The position numbers were made by a program, and so were the translations under genes. From Mycolicibacterium boenickei (GTDB taxonomy: Bacteria > Actinomycetota > Actinomycetes > Mycobacteriales > Mycobacteriaceae), in contig NZ_AP022579.1 in NCBI RefSeq assembly GCF_010731295.1, forward strand, positions 310,001 through 374,000: DNA of 64,000 nt. Direction: 5' to 3'. Positions 34,427 to 43,139 of the stretch are shown piece by piece. Numbering within the stretch: position 1 is the stretch's first letter; each line of letters begins with the position of its first letter. The notes beneath the pieces are model-generated. The model had not been told where the DNA came from and ran no database searches. It saw only the letters and a program-made list of their open reading frames with translations.

Positions 34427-35851
34427 CTACCCCGCAGCGGACATCCAATGGGTGATCGCCGCCCGCACCTCCGCCGCGTGCGGCAACCGCTCACTGGCCC
34501 AGGCCACGTAGCCGTCCGGGCGGACCAGCACCGCGTCGGGCAACTCGGGCCGATTGTCGATCGCCTGCACCACATCACAGTCACCGACGTCCACCGCCTC
34601 CGCCGTGACGAGCACGAACTTGCCGGCGCGAAGCAGTTCGTACAGTCGCGTCCCGCCGCAGTCCACATCGGCCATGCGGCGTCCGACCAACCAGTCCTCG
34701 TTCTTCGACCGCGGATAGGCGATACCGATGCCGCTGAGCCGTTCGGCCACGAATCGTCGGGCCCGAGGTATGCGCAACACCGTGCCCAACACCAGCACCC
34801 GCAGCCGGCGCGATGCCGCCGAACTCAGCACGATCTGGTTGAACGTATCGGTCAACCGCAGCACGCCTGCCCCGACGGGATGGCGCTCGCGTTCGTAACT
34901 GTCCAGCAGCCACGGCGGGGCCTGACCGGGTACCGCGAGCGCCAGCTTCCAGCCGAGGTTGAACGCGTCGCCGAGGCCGGTGTTCATGCCCTGCCCGCCC
35001 AGCGGCGAATGCACGTGCGCGGCGTCGCCTGCCAGGAACACCCGCCCGGACCGGTAGTGCCGGGCCTGGCGCCGCTCACTGAGGAAGCGCGAACTCCAGC
35101 GCATGTCGCTCATGCCGAAGTCGTCGCCGGCGATGCGGTGGAACGCGTCGCGCATCTCGTCGAGCGTCACGGGCTCCTCGAGCGGCGCCCGTTCGCGCAG
35201 CCGGTCCCACGCGATGGCGCGGAACCAGCCGTCGCCGAACGGCACGAACAGCACCACGCCCTCGGTCCCGGTCCGGGCGAACAGCGTCTCCTCGGGTGGC
35301 GAGGCGAGCCGGACATCGGCCAGCAGGATGTGGGTCTCGTACTGTTTGCCGACGAAGTCGATGCCGACCAGCCGCCGCACCGTGCTGTGGGCTCCGTCGC
35401 AGCCGACCACGTACTCGGCGCTCAGGGTCTCCCCGCCCGTCAGCTCCACGCTGACGGCCCCGCCATCCTGGCGCAGCCCGACCACCTCGGCGCCACGACG
35501 CACCTGCACGCCGAGTTCGGCGGCACGGGCTTCGAGCACATGCTCGGTGCCGCTCTGCGGAACGATCAACACCATGCCGAACCGGGTCGGCAGCTCTCGC
35601 AGATTCAGCGTGGCGCCGCCGGGCGGAGCCACCTCGTGCACCTCGACGCCGCGGCTCAGCAACTCATCCACCAGCCCGCGGCCGTCGAGCAGTTCGAGGG
35701 TCCGGGCATGCACCGCGAAGGCCCGGGTGATGTTCGGCGTGGAGGTGCGTTCCTCCAGCACCGTGACCTGCGCTCCGCCGAGCGCGAGCTCGCAGGCCAG
35801 CATCAATCCGGTCGGTCCGGCGCCGACCACCACGACCTCGCCCGCGGCCAT
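34427..35851 (-). CDS. FAD-dependent aromatic-type monooxygenase (class A)
   Basis: This 474-residue flavoprotein hydroxylase of the PheA/TfdB/MhpA type shows the dinucleotide fold VVVVGAGPTGLMLACELALG, the DG motif VVGCDGAHSTVRRLVG, and the second FAD motif GRVFLAGDAAHVHSPLGGQG (GD). A C-terminal thioredoxin-like region follows without clear catalytic residues. It probably hydroxylates a phenolic or polyketide-like compound with NAD(P)H. It is convergent with the transporter gene. ATG 35849-35851 is supported by a TAGCAT -10 ending 6 bases upstream. Confidence 0.92.
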   Translation of the reverse strand: MAAGEVVVVGAGPTGLMLACELALGGAQVTVLEERTSTPNITRAFAVHARTLELLDGRGLVDELLSRGVEVHEVAPPGGATLNLRELPTRFGMVLIVPQSGTEHVLEARAAELGVQVRRGAEVVGLRQDGGAVSVELTGGETLSAEYVVGCDGAHSTVRRLVGIDFVGKQYETHILLADVRLASPPEETLFARTGTEGVVLFVPFGDGWFRAIAWDRLRERAPLEEPVTLDEMRDAFHRIAGDDFGMSDMRWSSRFLSERRQARHYRSGRVFLAGDAAHVHSPLGGQGMNTGLGDAFNLGWKLALAVPGQAPPWLLDSYERERHPVGAGVLRLTDTFNQIVLSSAASRRLRVLVLGTVLRIPRARRFVAERLSGIGIAYPRSKNEDWLVGRRMADVDCGGTRLYELLRAGKFVLVTAEAVDVGDCDVVQAIDNRPELPDAVLVRPDGYVAWASERLPHAAEVRAAITHWMSAAG

Positions 35852-35857
35852 CAGCCG

Positions 35858-35863
35858 ATGCTA
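35858..35863 (-). promoter_or_regulatory. -10 element, leaderless monooxygenase mRNA
   Basis: TAGCAT on the minus strand is followed by 6 bases and the ATG at 35851. Confidence 0.55.
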
Positions 35864-35948
35864 GCGATGAGCCGCCCCGTAGACTGCGTGTTAACCCAAA
35901 GCCATAGCCATAAGGCTGACACCCCGACCCCAACCCGATCGGAGTGCC

Positions 35949-38816
35949 ATGCTCGCCGTTCTGCTCGCCCACGCGGTCGCCACCGCGCTGGCGCCCCTTC
36001 TGGTGGCCAAATGGGGGCGGCGAGCGTTCTATCCGTTGGCGTTGGTGCCACTCGGTTCCCTGGTCTGGGTCGGCTTGAACTGGCCGAGCCACGACCGCGT
36101 CCCGACGCTGAGCATCCCGTGGGTGCACGAGCTGTCGATGGACATCACGCTGCGGTTCGACTCGCTCGCGGCCATCATGAGTGTGCTGGTGCTGGCCATC
36201 GGGGCGCTGGTCCTCTTCTATTGCGGCGAGTACTTCCACCACCACGACGGGAAGATCGAGAAGCGGCTGCCCAGCTTCGCGGCCGAGCTCGTGGCCTTCT
36301 CCGGATCCATGTTCGGCCTGGTGGTCAGCGACAACATGCTGGTGCTCTACATCTTCTGGGAAACCACCACCGTGTTGTCGTTCCTGCTGGTCGGCCACTA
36401 TGCCGAGCGGGCGACCAGCCGGCGGGCGGCCACCCAGGCGCTCCTGGTGACGACGTTCGGCGGGTTGGCGATGCTCGTCGGCATCATCGTGCTCGGCCAC
36501 CTGTCCGGCACCTACCTGCTCTCGGAGTTGATCGCCTCTCCCCCGGGCGGCACCGCGGCCGCGATCGGAATTGCGCTGATCCTGATCGGCGCGCTGTCCA
36601 AATCGGCGATCGTGCCGATGCACTTCTGGCTGCCCGGCGCGATGGCCGCGCCCACGCCCGTCAGCGCCTATCTGCACGCCGCGGCGATGGTCAAGGCCGG
36701 TGTCTACCTGGTGGCGCGGATGGCACCGGGCTTCGCCGACACTCCGCTGTGGCGGCCGATGGTCGTCGGGCTGGGGTTGCTCACGATGCTGCTGGCCGGT
36801 TGGCGCGCCGTCCGTGAATACGACCTGAAGCTGATCCTGGCGTTCGGCACGGTCAGCCAGCTCGGCCTGATCACCGTGATGGTGGGCACCGGCGGCAGCG
36901 ACATGATGCTGGCCGGGCTGGCCATGCTGTGTGCGCACGCGATGTTCAAGGCCGCGCTGTTCATGGTGGTCGGCATCATCGACCACACCACCGGCACCCG
37001 CGACATCCGCCGCCTCGCCGGGTTGGGCCGCCAATGCAAGCCACTGCTGATCATCGCCGCGTGTGCCACCGCGAGCATGGCCGCGCTGCCACCGTTCTTC
37101 GGCTTCGTCGCCAAGGAGGCCGACCTCGAGACCGTGCTGCACAGCCCGGCTCTCGGCTCCGCGGCTCCGTGGGTACTGACCGGAATCGTGCTGGGTTCGG
37201 TGTTCACCACCATCTACAGCCTGCGCTTCATGTGGGGCGCGTTCGCAGCCAAGGGGCTGCCGAAGCCGAGCACCCGTGTCGCCGAGATGCACCGGCCGTC
37301 ATCCACTTTCCTGACCGCGCCGGCGACGCTGGCCGCCGCGGGCCTCGGCTTCGGGCTGTGGCCCGCCGGCATGGACTCGGTGCTCGACGAATACGCCAAC
37401 ACCATGCCCGGCGGGTCGGGCTACCACCTGGCCCTGTGGCACGGGTTCGGCCTGCCGCTGCTGCTCTCGGTGGTCGTGCTCGCCGTCGGCACTGCCGTGT
37501 TCTTCGGACGGAACCGGTTGCCCCGCACCCGGTTCGCCTATCAACCGCTGGGCAATGCGGACCGCATGTACGACGCGGTGATCCGCGGTCTGGACGTCAT
37601 GTCGGTGCGGCTGACGGGTGGGACGCAGCGCGGCTCGCTGCCGGCCACCCAGTCGGTGATCCTGTCGACGCTGGTGGTGCTGCCCATCGTGATGCTGGCG
37701 CTGGGCGCCCGGGACCGCCCGGACTTCCAGCTGTGGGATTCGCCGCTGCAGGTGGTGATCGGGTTGCTGATGCTGGCCGCCGCGATCGGCGCGACGGTGA
37801 TGCGTAACCGCCTGGCCGCGGTGCTGCTGGTCGGGGTGACCGGCTACGGCTGCGGCGCGATCTTCGCCTTCCACGGCGCACCCGATCTGGCGTTGACCCA
37901 ATTCCTGGTCGAGACACTGGTTTTGGTGATCTTCGTGCTGGTCCTGCGGATCCTGCCGGCCGAGGCCAACGCCACCAACATCAACCGCCACCGGCTGGCG
38001 CGCGCCGCGCTGGCGCTGGCGGTGGGAGCCGCGGTCACGACGCTCGCGGTGTTCGCGATGGCCGCCCGCAACGGGGTGGGTATCGCCGAGCTGATCCCCG
38101 ACGCCGCCTACTACCGCGGGCACGGCGCGAACGCGGTGAACGTGCTGCTGGTCGACATCCGCGCCTGGGACACCATGGGCGAGGTCATGGTGTTGCTGGT
38201 GGCCGCGACGGGTGTGGCGTCACTTGTGTTCCGGCACCGGCGATTCGGTGCCGCGCCGCGTGTCAGCACCGCCGTCGGGCAGCCGACGGTCGGCCAGCCC
38301 GACATCGGCCCCATCGGGGCGTACAGCCCCGCCGTCGGCGACGTCACCTGGCTGCGCGGCAGCGAGCTGCGCGACCCGCGACACCGCTCCCTGGTGCTGG
38401 AAGTCGCGACCCGCGTCATCTTCCCGCTCATCATGGTGCTCTCGGCGTACTTCTTCTTCGCCGGCCACAACACCCCCGGCGGCGGCTTCGCAGGCGGATT
38501 GACCGCGGGGCTGGCGCTGGTGCTGCGGTACCTGGCCGGCGGCCGCTACGAACTGGGCGAGACGCTGCCGCTCGACGCGGGCAAGATCCTCGGCACCGGG
38601 CTCGGCCTCTCGGCGGGCACTGCGGTCGCCTCGATCCTGTTGGGTGCGCCCGCACTGTCCTCGGCCGTCCTGCAGTTCGACGTGCCGGTGCTCGGTTCGG
38701 TCAAGATGGTGACCGCGTTGTTCTTCGACCTGGGGGTGTATCTCATCGTTGTCGGTTTGGTGCTCGACATCTTGCGCAGCCTCGGCGCCCGCGTGGATAC
38801 GGAGATCGCCCGATGA
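35949..38816 (+). CDS. mrpA: Mrp Na+/H+ antiporter subunit A (A and B domains fused)
   Basis: This 955-residue integral membrane protein is the largest subunit of the multisubunit cation/proton antiporter, related to respiratory complex I NuoL. The proton-channel core has IFWETTTVLSFLLVGHY, LSKSAIVPMHFWLPGAMAAP and PTPVSAYLHAAAMVKAGVYL (key Lys/Glu residues). After about residue 810 the MrpB-type domain appears: VIFPLIMVLSAYFFFAGHNT then PGGGFAGGLTAGLALVLRYL. No separate mrpB follows, so B is fused. ATG 35949 follows GGAGTGCC. It is the first gene of a six-gene operon with an ATGA overlap to mrpC. Confidence 0.96.
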   Translation: MLAVLLAHAVATALAPLLVAKWGRRAFYPLALVPLGSLVWVGLNWPSHDRVPTLSIPWVHELSMDITLRFDSLAAIMSVLVLAIGALVLFYCGEYFHHHDGKIEKRLPSFAAELVAFSGSMFGLVVSDNMLVLYIFWETTTVLSFLLVGHYAERATSRRAATQALLVTTFGGLAMLVGIIVLGHLSGTYLLSELIASPPGGTAAAIGIALILIGALSKSAIVPMHFWLPGAMAAPTPVSAYLHAAAMVKAGVYLVARMAPGFADTPLWRPMVVGLGLLTMLLAGWRAVREYDLKLILAFGTVSQLGLITVMVGTGGSDMMLAGLAMLCAHAMFKAALFMVVGIIDHTTGTRDIRRLAGLGRQCKPLLIIAACATASMAALPPFFGFVAKEADLETVLHSPALGSAAPWVLTGIVLGSVFTTIYSLRFMWGAFAAKGLPKPSTRVAEMHRPSSTFLTAPATLAAAGLGFGLWPAGMDSVLDEYANTMPGGSGYHLALWHGFGLPLLLSVVVLAVGTAVFFGRNRLPRTRFAYQPLGNADRMYDAVIRGLDVMSVRLTGGTQRGSLPATQSVILSTLVVLPIVMLALGARDRPDFQLWDSPLQVVIGLLMLAAAIGATVMRNRLAAVLLVGVTGYGCGAIFAFHGAPDLALTQFLVETLVLVIFVLVLRILPAEANATNINRHRLARAALALAVGAAVTTLAVFAMAARNGVGIAELIPDAAYYRGHGANAVNVLLVDIRAWDTMGEVMVLLVAATGVASLVFRHRRFGAAPRVSTAVGQPTVGQPDIGPIGAYSPAVGDVTWLRGSELRDPRHRSLVLEVATRVIFPLIMVLSAYFFFAGHNTPGGGFAGGLTAGLALVLRYLAGGRYELGETLPLDAGKILGTGLGLSAGTAVASILLGAPALSSAVLQFDVPVLGSVKMVTALFFDLGVYLIVVGLVLDILRSLGARVDTEIAR

Positions 38817-39271
38817 CGACATTCCTGGTCCCCTTGATCATCATCGGTGGCCTCACCAGCACCGGCGTTTACCTGCTGCTCGAACGCAACCTGACCCGGA
38901 TGCTGTTGGGGCTGTTGCTGATCGGCAATGCCGTCAACCTGTTGATCCTCACGGTCGGCGGCAGGTCGGGTAACCCGCCGATCCGCGGACGCACCAGCAA
39001 CGGCGCCACCACCGACGCCGACCCGCTGGCCCAGGGCATGATCCTCACCGCGATCGTCATCAGCATGGGGCTGGCGGCCTTCGTGCTGGCGCTGGCGTAC
39101 CGCTCCTATCGACTCACCACGGTCGAAGAGGTCAGCAACGATCCCGAGGACACCCGGGTGTCGCAGCAGTCGGGCCCGGAGGAAGAAGTCATTCCGCAGG
39201 CCGATCCCAACCGCGACACCGACGCGCCCGACGAACTCGATGCGCTGCCGGGATTCGAGGGGTCGAAGTGA
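38813..39271 (+). CDS. mrpC: Mrp antiporter subunit C
   Basis: This 152-residue NuoK-like membrane subunit has three hydrophobic segments: LVPLIIIGGLTSTGVYLLLE, LTRMLLGLLLIGNAVNLLIL and ILTAIVISMGLAAFVLALAY. Between the second and third it has the family pattern DPLAQGMILTAIVI. The acidic C-terminal tail (EEEVIPQADPNRDTDAPDEL) is longer than usual. ATGA overlap with mrpA shows coupling. Confidence 0.95.
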   Translation: MTTFLVPLIIIGGLTSTGVYLLLERNLTRMLLGLLLIGNAVNLLILTVGGRSGNPPIRGRTSNGATTDADPLAQGMILTAIVISMGLAAFVLALAYRSYRLTTVEEVSNDPEDTRVSQQSGPEEEVIPQADPNRDTDAPDELDALPGFEGSK

Positions 39272-39299
39272 ACCAGCGAGAAGCGAAGGCGGATCGCGC

Positions 39300-40901
39300 A
39301 TGAACGCCGCCCAGGCTCTGATCCCGCTGCCCGTGCTGATCCCGGCGCTGGGCGCGGCGGCAACGCTGGTGGCCGGTCGCCGTCCCCGGCTGCAACGGCT
39401 CATCACCCAGTTCGCGCTGACGGCCGTGGTGGTGGTGTGCGCGGCGCTGGTCTACCTGGCCGACCGGGACGGCACCCTGGTCCTGCACGTCGGCGGCTGG
39501 GGCCAGAGTGTGCCCGGCATGGGGCCGTTGGGCATCACCCTGGTGGTGGACCGGCTTTCGGCGCTCATGCTCGTGGTGTCGGCCATCGTGTTGCTCGCGG
39601 TGGTCGCGTACGCCATCGGGCAGGGCATCCGCGACGGCGACGAACGCCAGCCGACGTCGATCTTCCTGCCCACCTATCTGGTGCTGTCGGCCGGTGTGTG
39701 CACCGCGTTCCTGGCGGGTGACCTGTTCAATCTGTTCGTCGGCTTCGAGGTACTGCTGGCCGCGAGCTTCGTCCTGCTGACCATCGGCGCCAGCGAGGAC
39801 CGCGTCCGCGCAGGCATCTCCTACGTGCTGGTGTCGATGGTGTCGTCGTTGATCTTCCTGATCGGCATCGCGCTGGTGTACGCCGCGACCGGGACGCTGA
39901 ACATGGCCGAATTGGCGTTGCGTCTCGACGACATTCCGTCGGGCACCCGCACCGCACTGTTCGCCGTGCTGCTGGTGGCGTTCGGCATCAAGGCCGCGGT
40001 GTTCCCCCTGTCGGCGTGGCTGCCGGATTCCTACCCCACCGCGCCCGCTCCGGTCACCGCGGTGTTCGCCGGCCTGCTGACGAAAGTCGGTGTGTACGCG
40101 ATCATCCGGGCGCATTCGCTGCTGTTCCCCGGCGGCGAGCTGGACAACGTCCTGCTGGTGGCCGGTCTGCTCACCATGATCATCGGCATCCTCGGCGCGA
40201 TCGCCCAGAGCGATATCAAACGCCTGTTGTCCTTCACCCTGGTCAGCCATATCGGCTACATGGTGTTCGGTGTCGCACTGGCCAACCAGCTGGGCATGTC
40301 CGGTGCGATCTACTACGTGGCCCACCACATCGTGGTGCAGACAACGTTGTTCCTGGTCGTCGGTCTGATCGAGCGGCAGGCCGGGGCATCGACGCTGCAA
40401 CGGCTGGGCGGGCTCGCCGCGGCCAGCCCGGTGCTGGCGTTCGTGTTCGTGGTGCCTGCGCTGAACCTCGGTGGCATCCCGCCGTTCTCGGGCTTCATCG
40501 GCAAGGTGGCGCTGCTGGAGGCGGGCGCCGCCAACGGTTCGCCACTGGCCTGGACCCTGGTGGCCGGCAGTGTGGTCACCAGTCTGCTGACGCTCTACGT
40601 GGTGGCCCGCGTGTGGACGAAGGCGTTCTGGCGCGCCCGCGCCGACGCACCAGAGGGGCACCTCGCCGGGGCGGCACCGGCAGTGCTGCTCGACGATATC
40701 GAGGACATCGAGTTCGCCGACCGCGACAGCGTCGGCCGCATGCCGATGGGAATGTTGGCTCCGACAGGCGTTCTGATCGCGGTAGGGCTGGCGTTGACGG
40801 TGCTGGCCGGACCGATCTTCTCCTACAGCGAGCGCGCGGCAGCCGAGGTACTGGACCGTGGACAGTACATCTCGGCGGTGCTCGGGGGTGATCAGCGATG
40901 A
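39300..40901 (+). CDS. mrpD: Mrp antiporter subunit D
   Basis: This 533-residue NuoM/N-like proton-channel subunit has YLVLSAGVCTAFLAGDLFNL, FVGFEVLLAASFVLLTIGAS (conserved Glu), FGIKAAVFPLSAWLPDSYPT and APVTAVFAGLLTKVGVYAII (Lys). The later LSFTLVSHIGYMVFGVALAN is also typical. ATG 39300 starts at the conserved MNAAQALIPLPVLIPALGA, 28 bases after the mrpC stop. Its stop overlaps mrpE as ATGA. Confidence 0.95.
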   Translation: MNAAQALIPLPVLIPALGAAATLVAGRRPRLQRLITQFALTAVVVVCAALVYLADRDGTLVLHVGGWGQSVPGMGPLGITLVVDRLSALMLVVSAIVLLAVVAYAIGQGIRDGDERQPTSIFLPTYLVLSAGVCTAFLAGDLFNLFVGFEVLLAASFVLLTIGASEDRVRAGISYVLVSMVSSLIFLIGIALVYAATGTLNMAELALRLDDIPSGTRTALFAVLLVAFGIKAAVFPLSAWLPDSYPTAPAPVTAVFAGLLTKVGVYAIIRAHSLLFPGGELDNVLLVAGLLTMIIGILGAIAQSDIKRLLSFTLVSHIGYMVFGVALANQLGMSGAIYYVAHHIVVQTTLFLVVGLIERQAGASTLQRLGGLAAASPVLAFVFVVPALNLGGIPPFSGFIGKVALLEAGAANGSPLAWTLVAGSVVTSLLTLYVVARVWTKAFWRARADAPEGHLAGAAPAVLLDDIEDIEFADRDSVGRMPMGMLAPTGVLIAVGLALTVLAGPIFSYSERAAAEVLDRGQYISAVLGGDQR

Positions 40902-41434
40902 GGTGGCTGCTGCTTCGGGCCTGGATCCTGTGCTGGCTGATGCTCGTGTGGGTGCTGTTGTGGGGCAGCATCTCCGCGGCGAACATCCTGTCGGGTCTGG
41001 CTATCGCCGTGCTGATCACGGTGTTGCTCCCGTTGCCCGCCGTCCCGGTGGAGGGCCGGGTACATCTGCTGTCGTTGGCGCGGTTGGTCATTCAGGTCAG
41101 CGTCTGGTTGGTGATGTCCTCCTTCCAGATGGCTTGGCTGGCCGTTCGGCCAGGGCCACTGCCGGTCAACGCGGTACTGCGGGCACATCTGGCGATCAAG
41201 TCGGATCTGGTCCTGGCCCTCGGGGTCAACATCATCAACCTGACCCCGGGCACCATCGTGCTGGAGATCGACCAGACCCGCAGGCTGATCTACGTACACG
41301 TCGTCGATGTCGGCTCCGAGAAGGCCATCGACCGGTTCCACAGCCAGATCACCACCCTGCAGCGACTTTTGGTGCGGGCCTTCGAGCGCGAGTCCGATTG
41401 GCGCCCCGCGGCGAACAAGGAGGATCGCGCATGA
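40898..41434 (+). CDS. mrpE: Mrp antiporter subunit E
   Basis: This 178-residue subunit has N-terminal membrane segments (LLLRAWILCWLMLVWVLLWG and ILSGLAIAVLITVLLPLPAV) and the family signature NVINLTPGTxxLE, seen here as NIINLTPGTIVLEIDQ, followed by the YVHVVDV strand. It is coupled to both neighbours by ATGA overlaps. Confidence 0.94.
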   Translation: MRWLLLRAWILCWLMLVWVLLWGSISAANILSGLAIAVLITVLLPLPAVPVEGRVHLLSLARLVIQVSVWLVMSSFQMAWLAVRPGPLPVNAVLRAHLAIKSDLVLALGVNIINLTPGTIVLEIDQTRRLIYVHVVDVGSEKAIDRFHSQITTLQRLLVRAFERESDWRPAANKEDRA

Positions 41435-41715
41435 GCACCGTGTGGACGATTGCCGCGGTCATGTTGACCGCCGCCGCGGCGATCACGATGTTTCGCCTGC
41501 TGGCCGGGCCGAGCACCCTGGACCGGTTGGTCGCGCTGGACACCCTGGTGGCCGTCACGCTCTGCGGTATCGGCACCTGGGCGGCGTACAGCCTCGACAC
41601 CACGGTGACCTACAGCCTGACGGCGTTGGCGTTGATCAGCTTTGTCGGTTCGGTGAGCGTGGCGCGGTTCCGCGTGCCCGATACCGATGAACCGCGGCGG
41701 AAGTGGGTGCCATGA
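41431..41715 (+). CDS. mrpF: Mrp antiporter subunit F
   Basis: This 94-residue membrane subunit contains FRLLAGPSTLDRLVALDTLV, the conserved GPxxxDRxxAxD motif, between hydrophobic helices. The C-terminus VARFRVPDTDEPRRKWVP matches the family. It has ATGA overlaps at both ends. Confidence 0.94.
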   Translation: MSTVWTIAAVMLTAAAAITMFRLLAGPSTLDRLVALDTLVAVTLCGIGTWAAYSLDTTVTYSLTALALISFVGSVSVARFRVPDTDEPRRKWVP

Positions 41716-42065
41716 ACCTGCTCGACATCGTGACCGCGGTCTTGATTCTGGCCGGGTCGACCCTGGCCTTGACCGCCGCGATCGGCATCGTGCGGTTCGG
41801 CGACACCATGTCGCGGATGCATTCGGCGACCAAGCCCCAGGTACTCGGGCTGCTGCTGGTGCTGGCCGGTGCGGCGATCCGGCTCCGGGGCCACGCCGAT
41901 GTCGGCATGTTGATCCTCACCGGTTTGTTCACGCTGATCACCGCGCCGGTGATCGCCAACCGCGTGGGGCAACTGGCCTACCGTGAGCAGCGCAACCGGG
42001 AGAACCTGCTGACGCGGGACGAGATGGCCGAGTTCGGGGAGACTGAAGGTAATGGCCAGAACTGA
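41712..42065 (+). CDS. mrpG: Mrp antiporter subunit G
   Basis: This 117-residue membrane subunit includes FGDTMSRMHSATKPQVLGLL (the RxHAxTK-type motif) and three hydrophobic helices. ATG 41712 overlaps the mrpF stop; a GTG 9 bases upstream is less likely. Its last 14 bases overlap the start of the methyltransferase gene. Confidence 0.93.
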   Translation: MNLLDIVTAVLILAGSTLALTAAIGIVRFGDTMSRMHSATKPQVLGLLLVLAGAAIRLRGHADVGMLILTGLFTLITAPVIANRVGQLAYREQRNRENLLTRDEMAEFGETEGNGQN

Positions 42066-42957
42066 CGACGACAGCTGGGACATCACCGAGAGCGTGGGCG
42101 CCACCGCGCTCGGGGTGGCGATGGCCCGCGCCCACGAGACCGCATCCGATACTCCGCTGTTCACCGACCCGTACGCGCAGTTGTTTCTCGACGCCGCGGC
42201 CGCGCGGGGCTGGCGTCCGCCCACCGGCGCGATGGCTCAGCGGATTCGCGCCATCGGCAATTACGCCGCGTCTCGCACCAAATGGTTCGACGAGTTCTTC
42301 CTCGCCGCCGGCGCGGCGGGTATCCGGCAGTCGGTGATCCTGGCCGCCGGCCTGGACGCCCGTGCCTGGCGGTTGCCCTGGATCCACGACAGCGTGGTGT
42401 TCGAGATCGACCAGCCGCAGGTGCTGCGCTTCAAGGAGGACGTCCTCGCGGCGCACCGGGTGACACCCAAAGCCCGGCATGTCGCCGTCCCTGTCGACCT
42501 GCGCCAGGACTGGCCGAAGGCGTTGCGGGATGCGGGTTTCGACGCGACCGAGCCGACGGCGTGGTCGGTCGAAGGCCTGCTGCCCTACCTGCCCGCCGAA
42601 GCGCAGGACCTGCTGTTCGAGCGCATCACGGAGCTCTCGGCACGGGACAGCCGCATCGCGGTCGAGGCGTTCAGCGCCGGGTTCTTCTCCGAAGACCACC
42701 TGGCCCGCCGCCGTGAGCACATCGCGAAGATGCGGGCCGAAGCCGCCGAAGCCGGCGACGACATGCCCGATCCGGAACAGCTGTGGTTCATCGAGGACCG
42801 CGCGCACGTGCCCGATTGGCTCGGTGAGCACTGCTGGGAGGTGGCGGCCCTGCCTTCCGACGACCTGATGGCGCGCTATCACCGCGCGATGCCTGCCGAC
42901 CTCACCGAGGGCACCATGTCCACCGAGTTCGTCGAAGGTGTACTGACCGAGTCCTAG
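42052..42957 (+). CDS. SAM-dependent methyltransferase (mycobacterial TIGR00027 family)
   Basis: This 301-residue protein belongs to the large mycobacterial putative methyltransferase family (PF04072-like). It has WDITESVGATALGVAMARA, TPLFTDPYAQLFLDAA, SRTKWFDEFFLAA, VILAAGLDARAWRLPW (SAM site) and SVEGLLPYLPAEAQDLL. Substrates are unknown. It overlaps mrpG by 14 bases and so is attached to the antiporter operon, an unexpected partner. After its stop lies copy B of the dispersed stem-loop element. Confidence 0.9.
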   Translation: MARTDDDSWDITESVGATALGVAMARAHETASDTPLFTDPYAQLFLDAAAARGWRPPTGAMAQRIRAIGNYAASRTKWFDEFFLAAGAAGIRQSVILAAGLDARAWRLPWIHDSVVFEIDQPQVLRFKEDVLAAHRVTPKARHVAVPVDLRQDWPKALRDAGFDATEPTAWSVEGLLPYLPAEAQDLLFERITELSARDSRIAVEAFSAGFFSEDHLARRREHIAKMRAEAAEAGDDMPDPEQLWFIEDRAHVPDWLGEHCWEVAALPSDDLMARYHRAMPADLTEGTMSTEFVEGVLTES

Positions 42958-42978
42958 GGAGATGTAGGGTGCCGGCCC

Positions 42979-43048
42979 CTGTGACGAGCGTGCAGCTTCT
43001 GCCGGCGGATCGTTGAATCTGCCTGAAAAACCTGCACATTCGCCACAG
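42979..43048. repeat. Dispersed stem-loop element, copy B
   Basis: The left arm at 42979-42998 (core TGTGACGAGCGTGCAGCTT) pairs with the right arm at 43029-43048 at 16 of 20 positions. The left-arm core is identical to the inverse complement of the right arm of copy A (28758-28779). CACAGTG and GGACATCAC follow the right arm, as in copy A. It lies between the convergent methyltransferase and LON-domain genes. Confidence 0.75.
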
Positions 43049-43139
43049 TGCCGGAAGCGGACATCACACCGGGCCCGGCACACCAATTCGCCCGGGTAGG
43101 GACAGAGTTATCGCCGTCCGAAGCACCGAAGCCGCGTGC

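Noticed and set aside
35664..37292. A 542-codon minus-strand frame opposite mrpA
   Set aside because: mrpA is unmistakable. The antisense translation is Gln/His/Arg-rich and typical of the shadow of a membrane protein gene.
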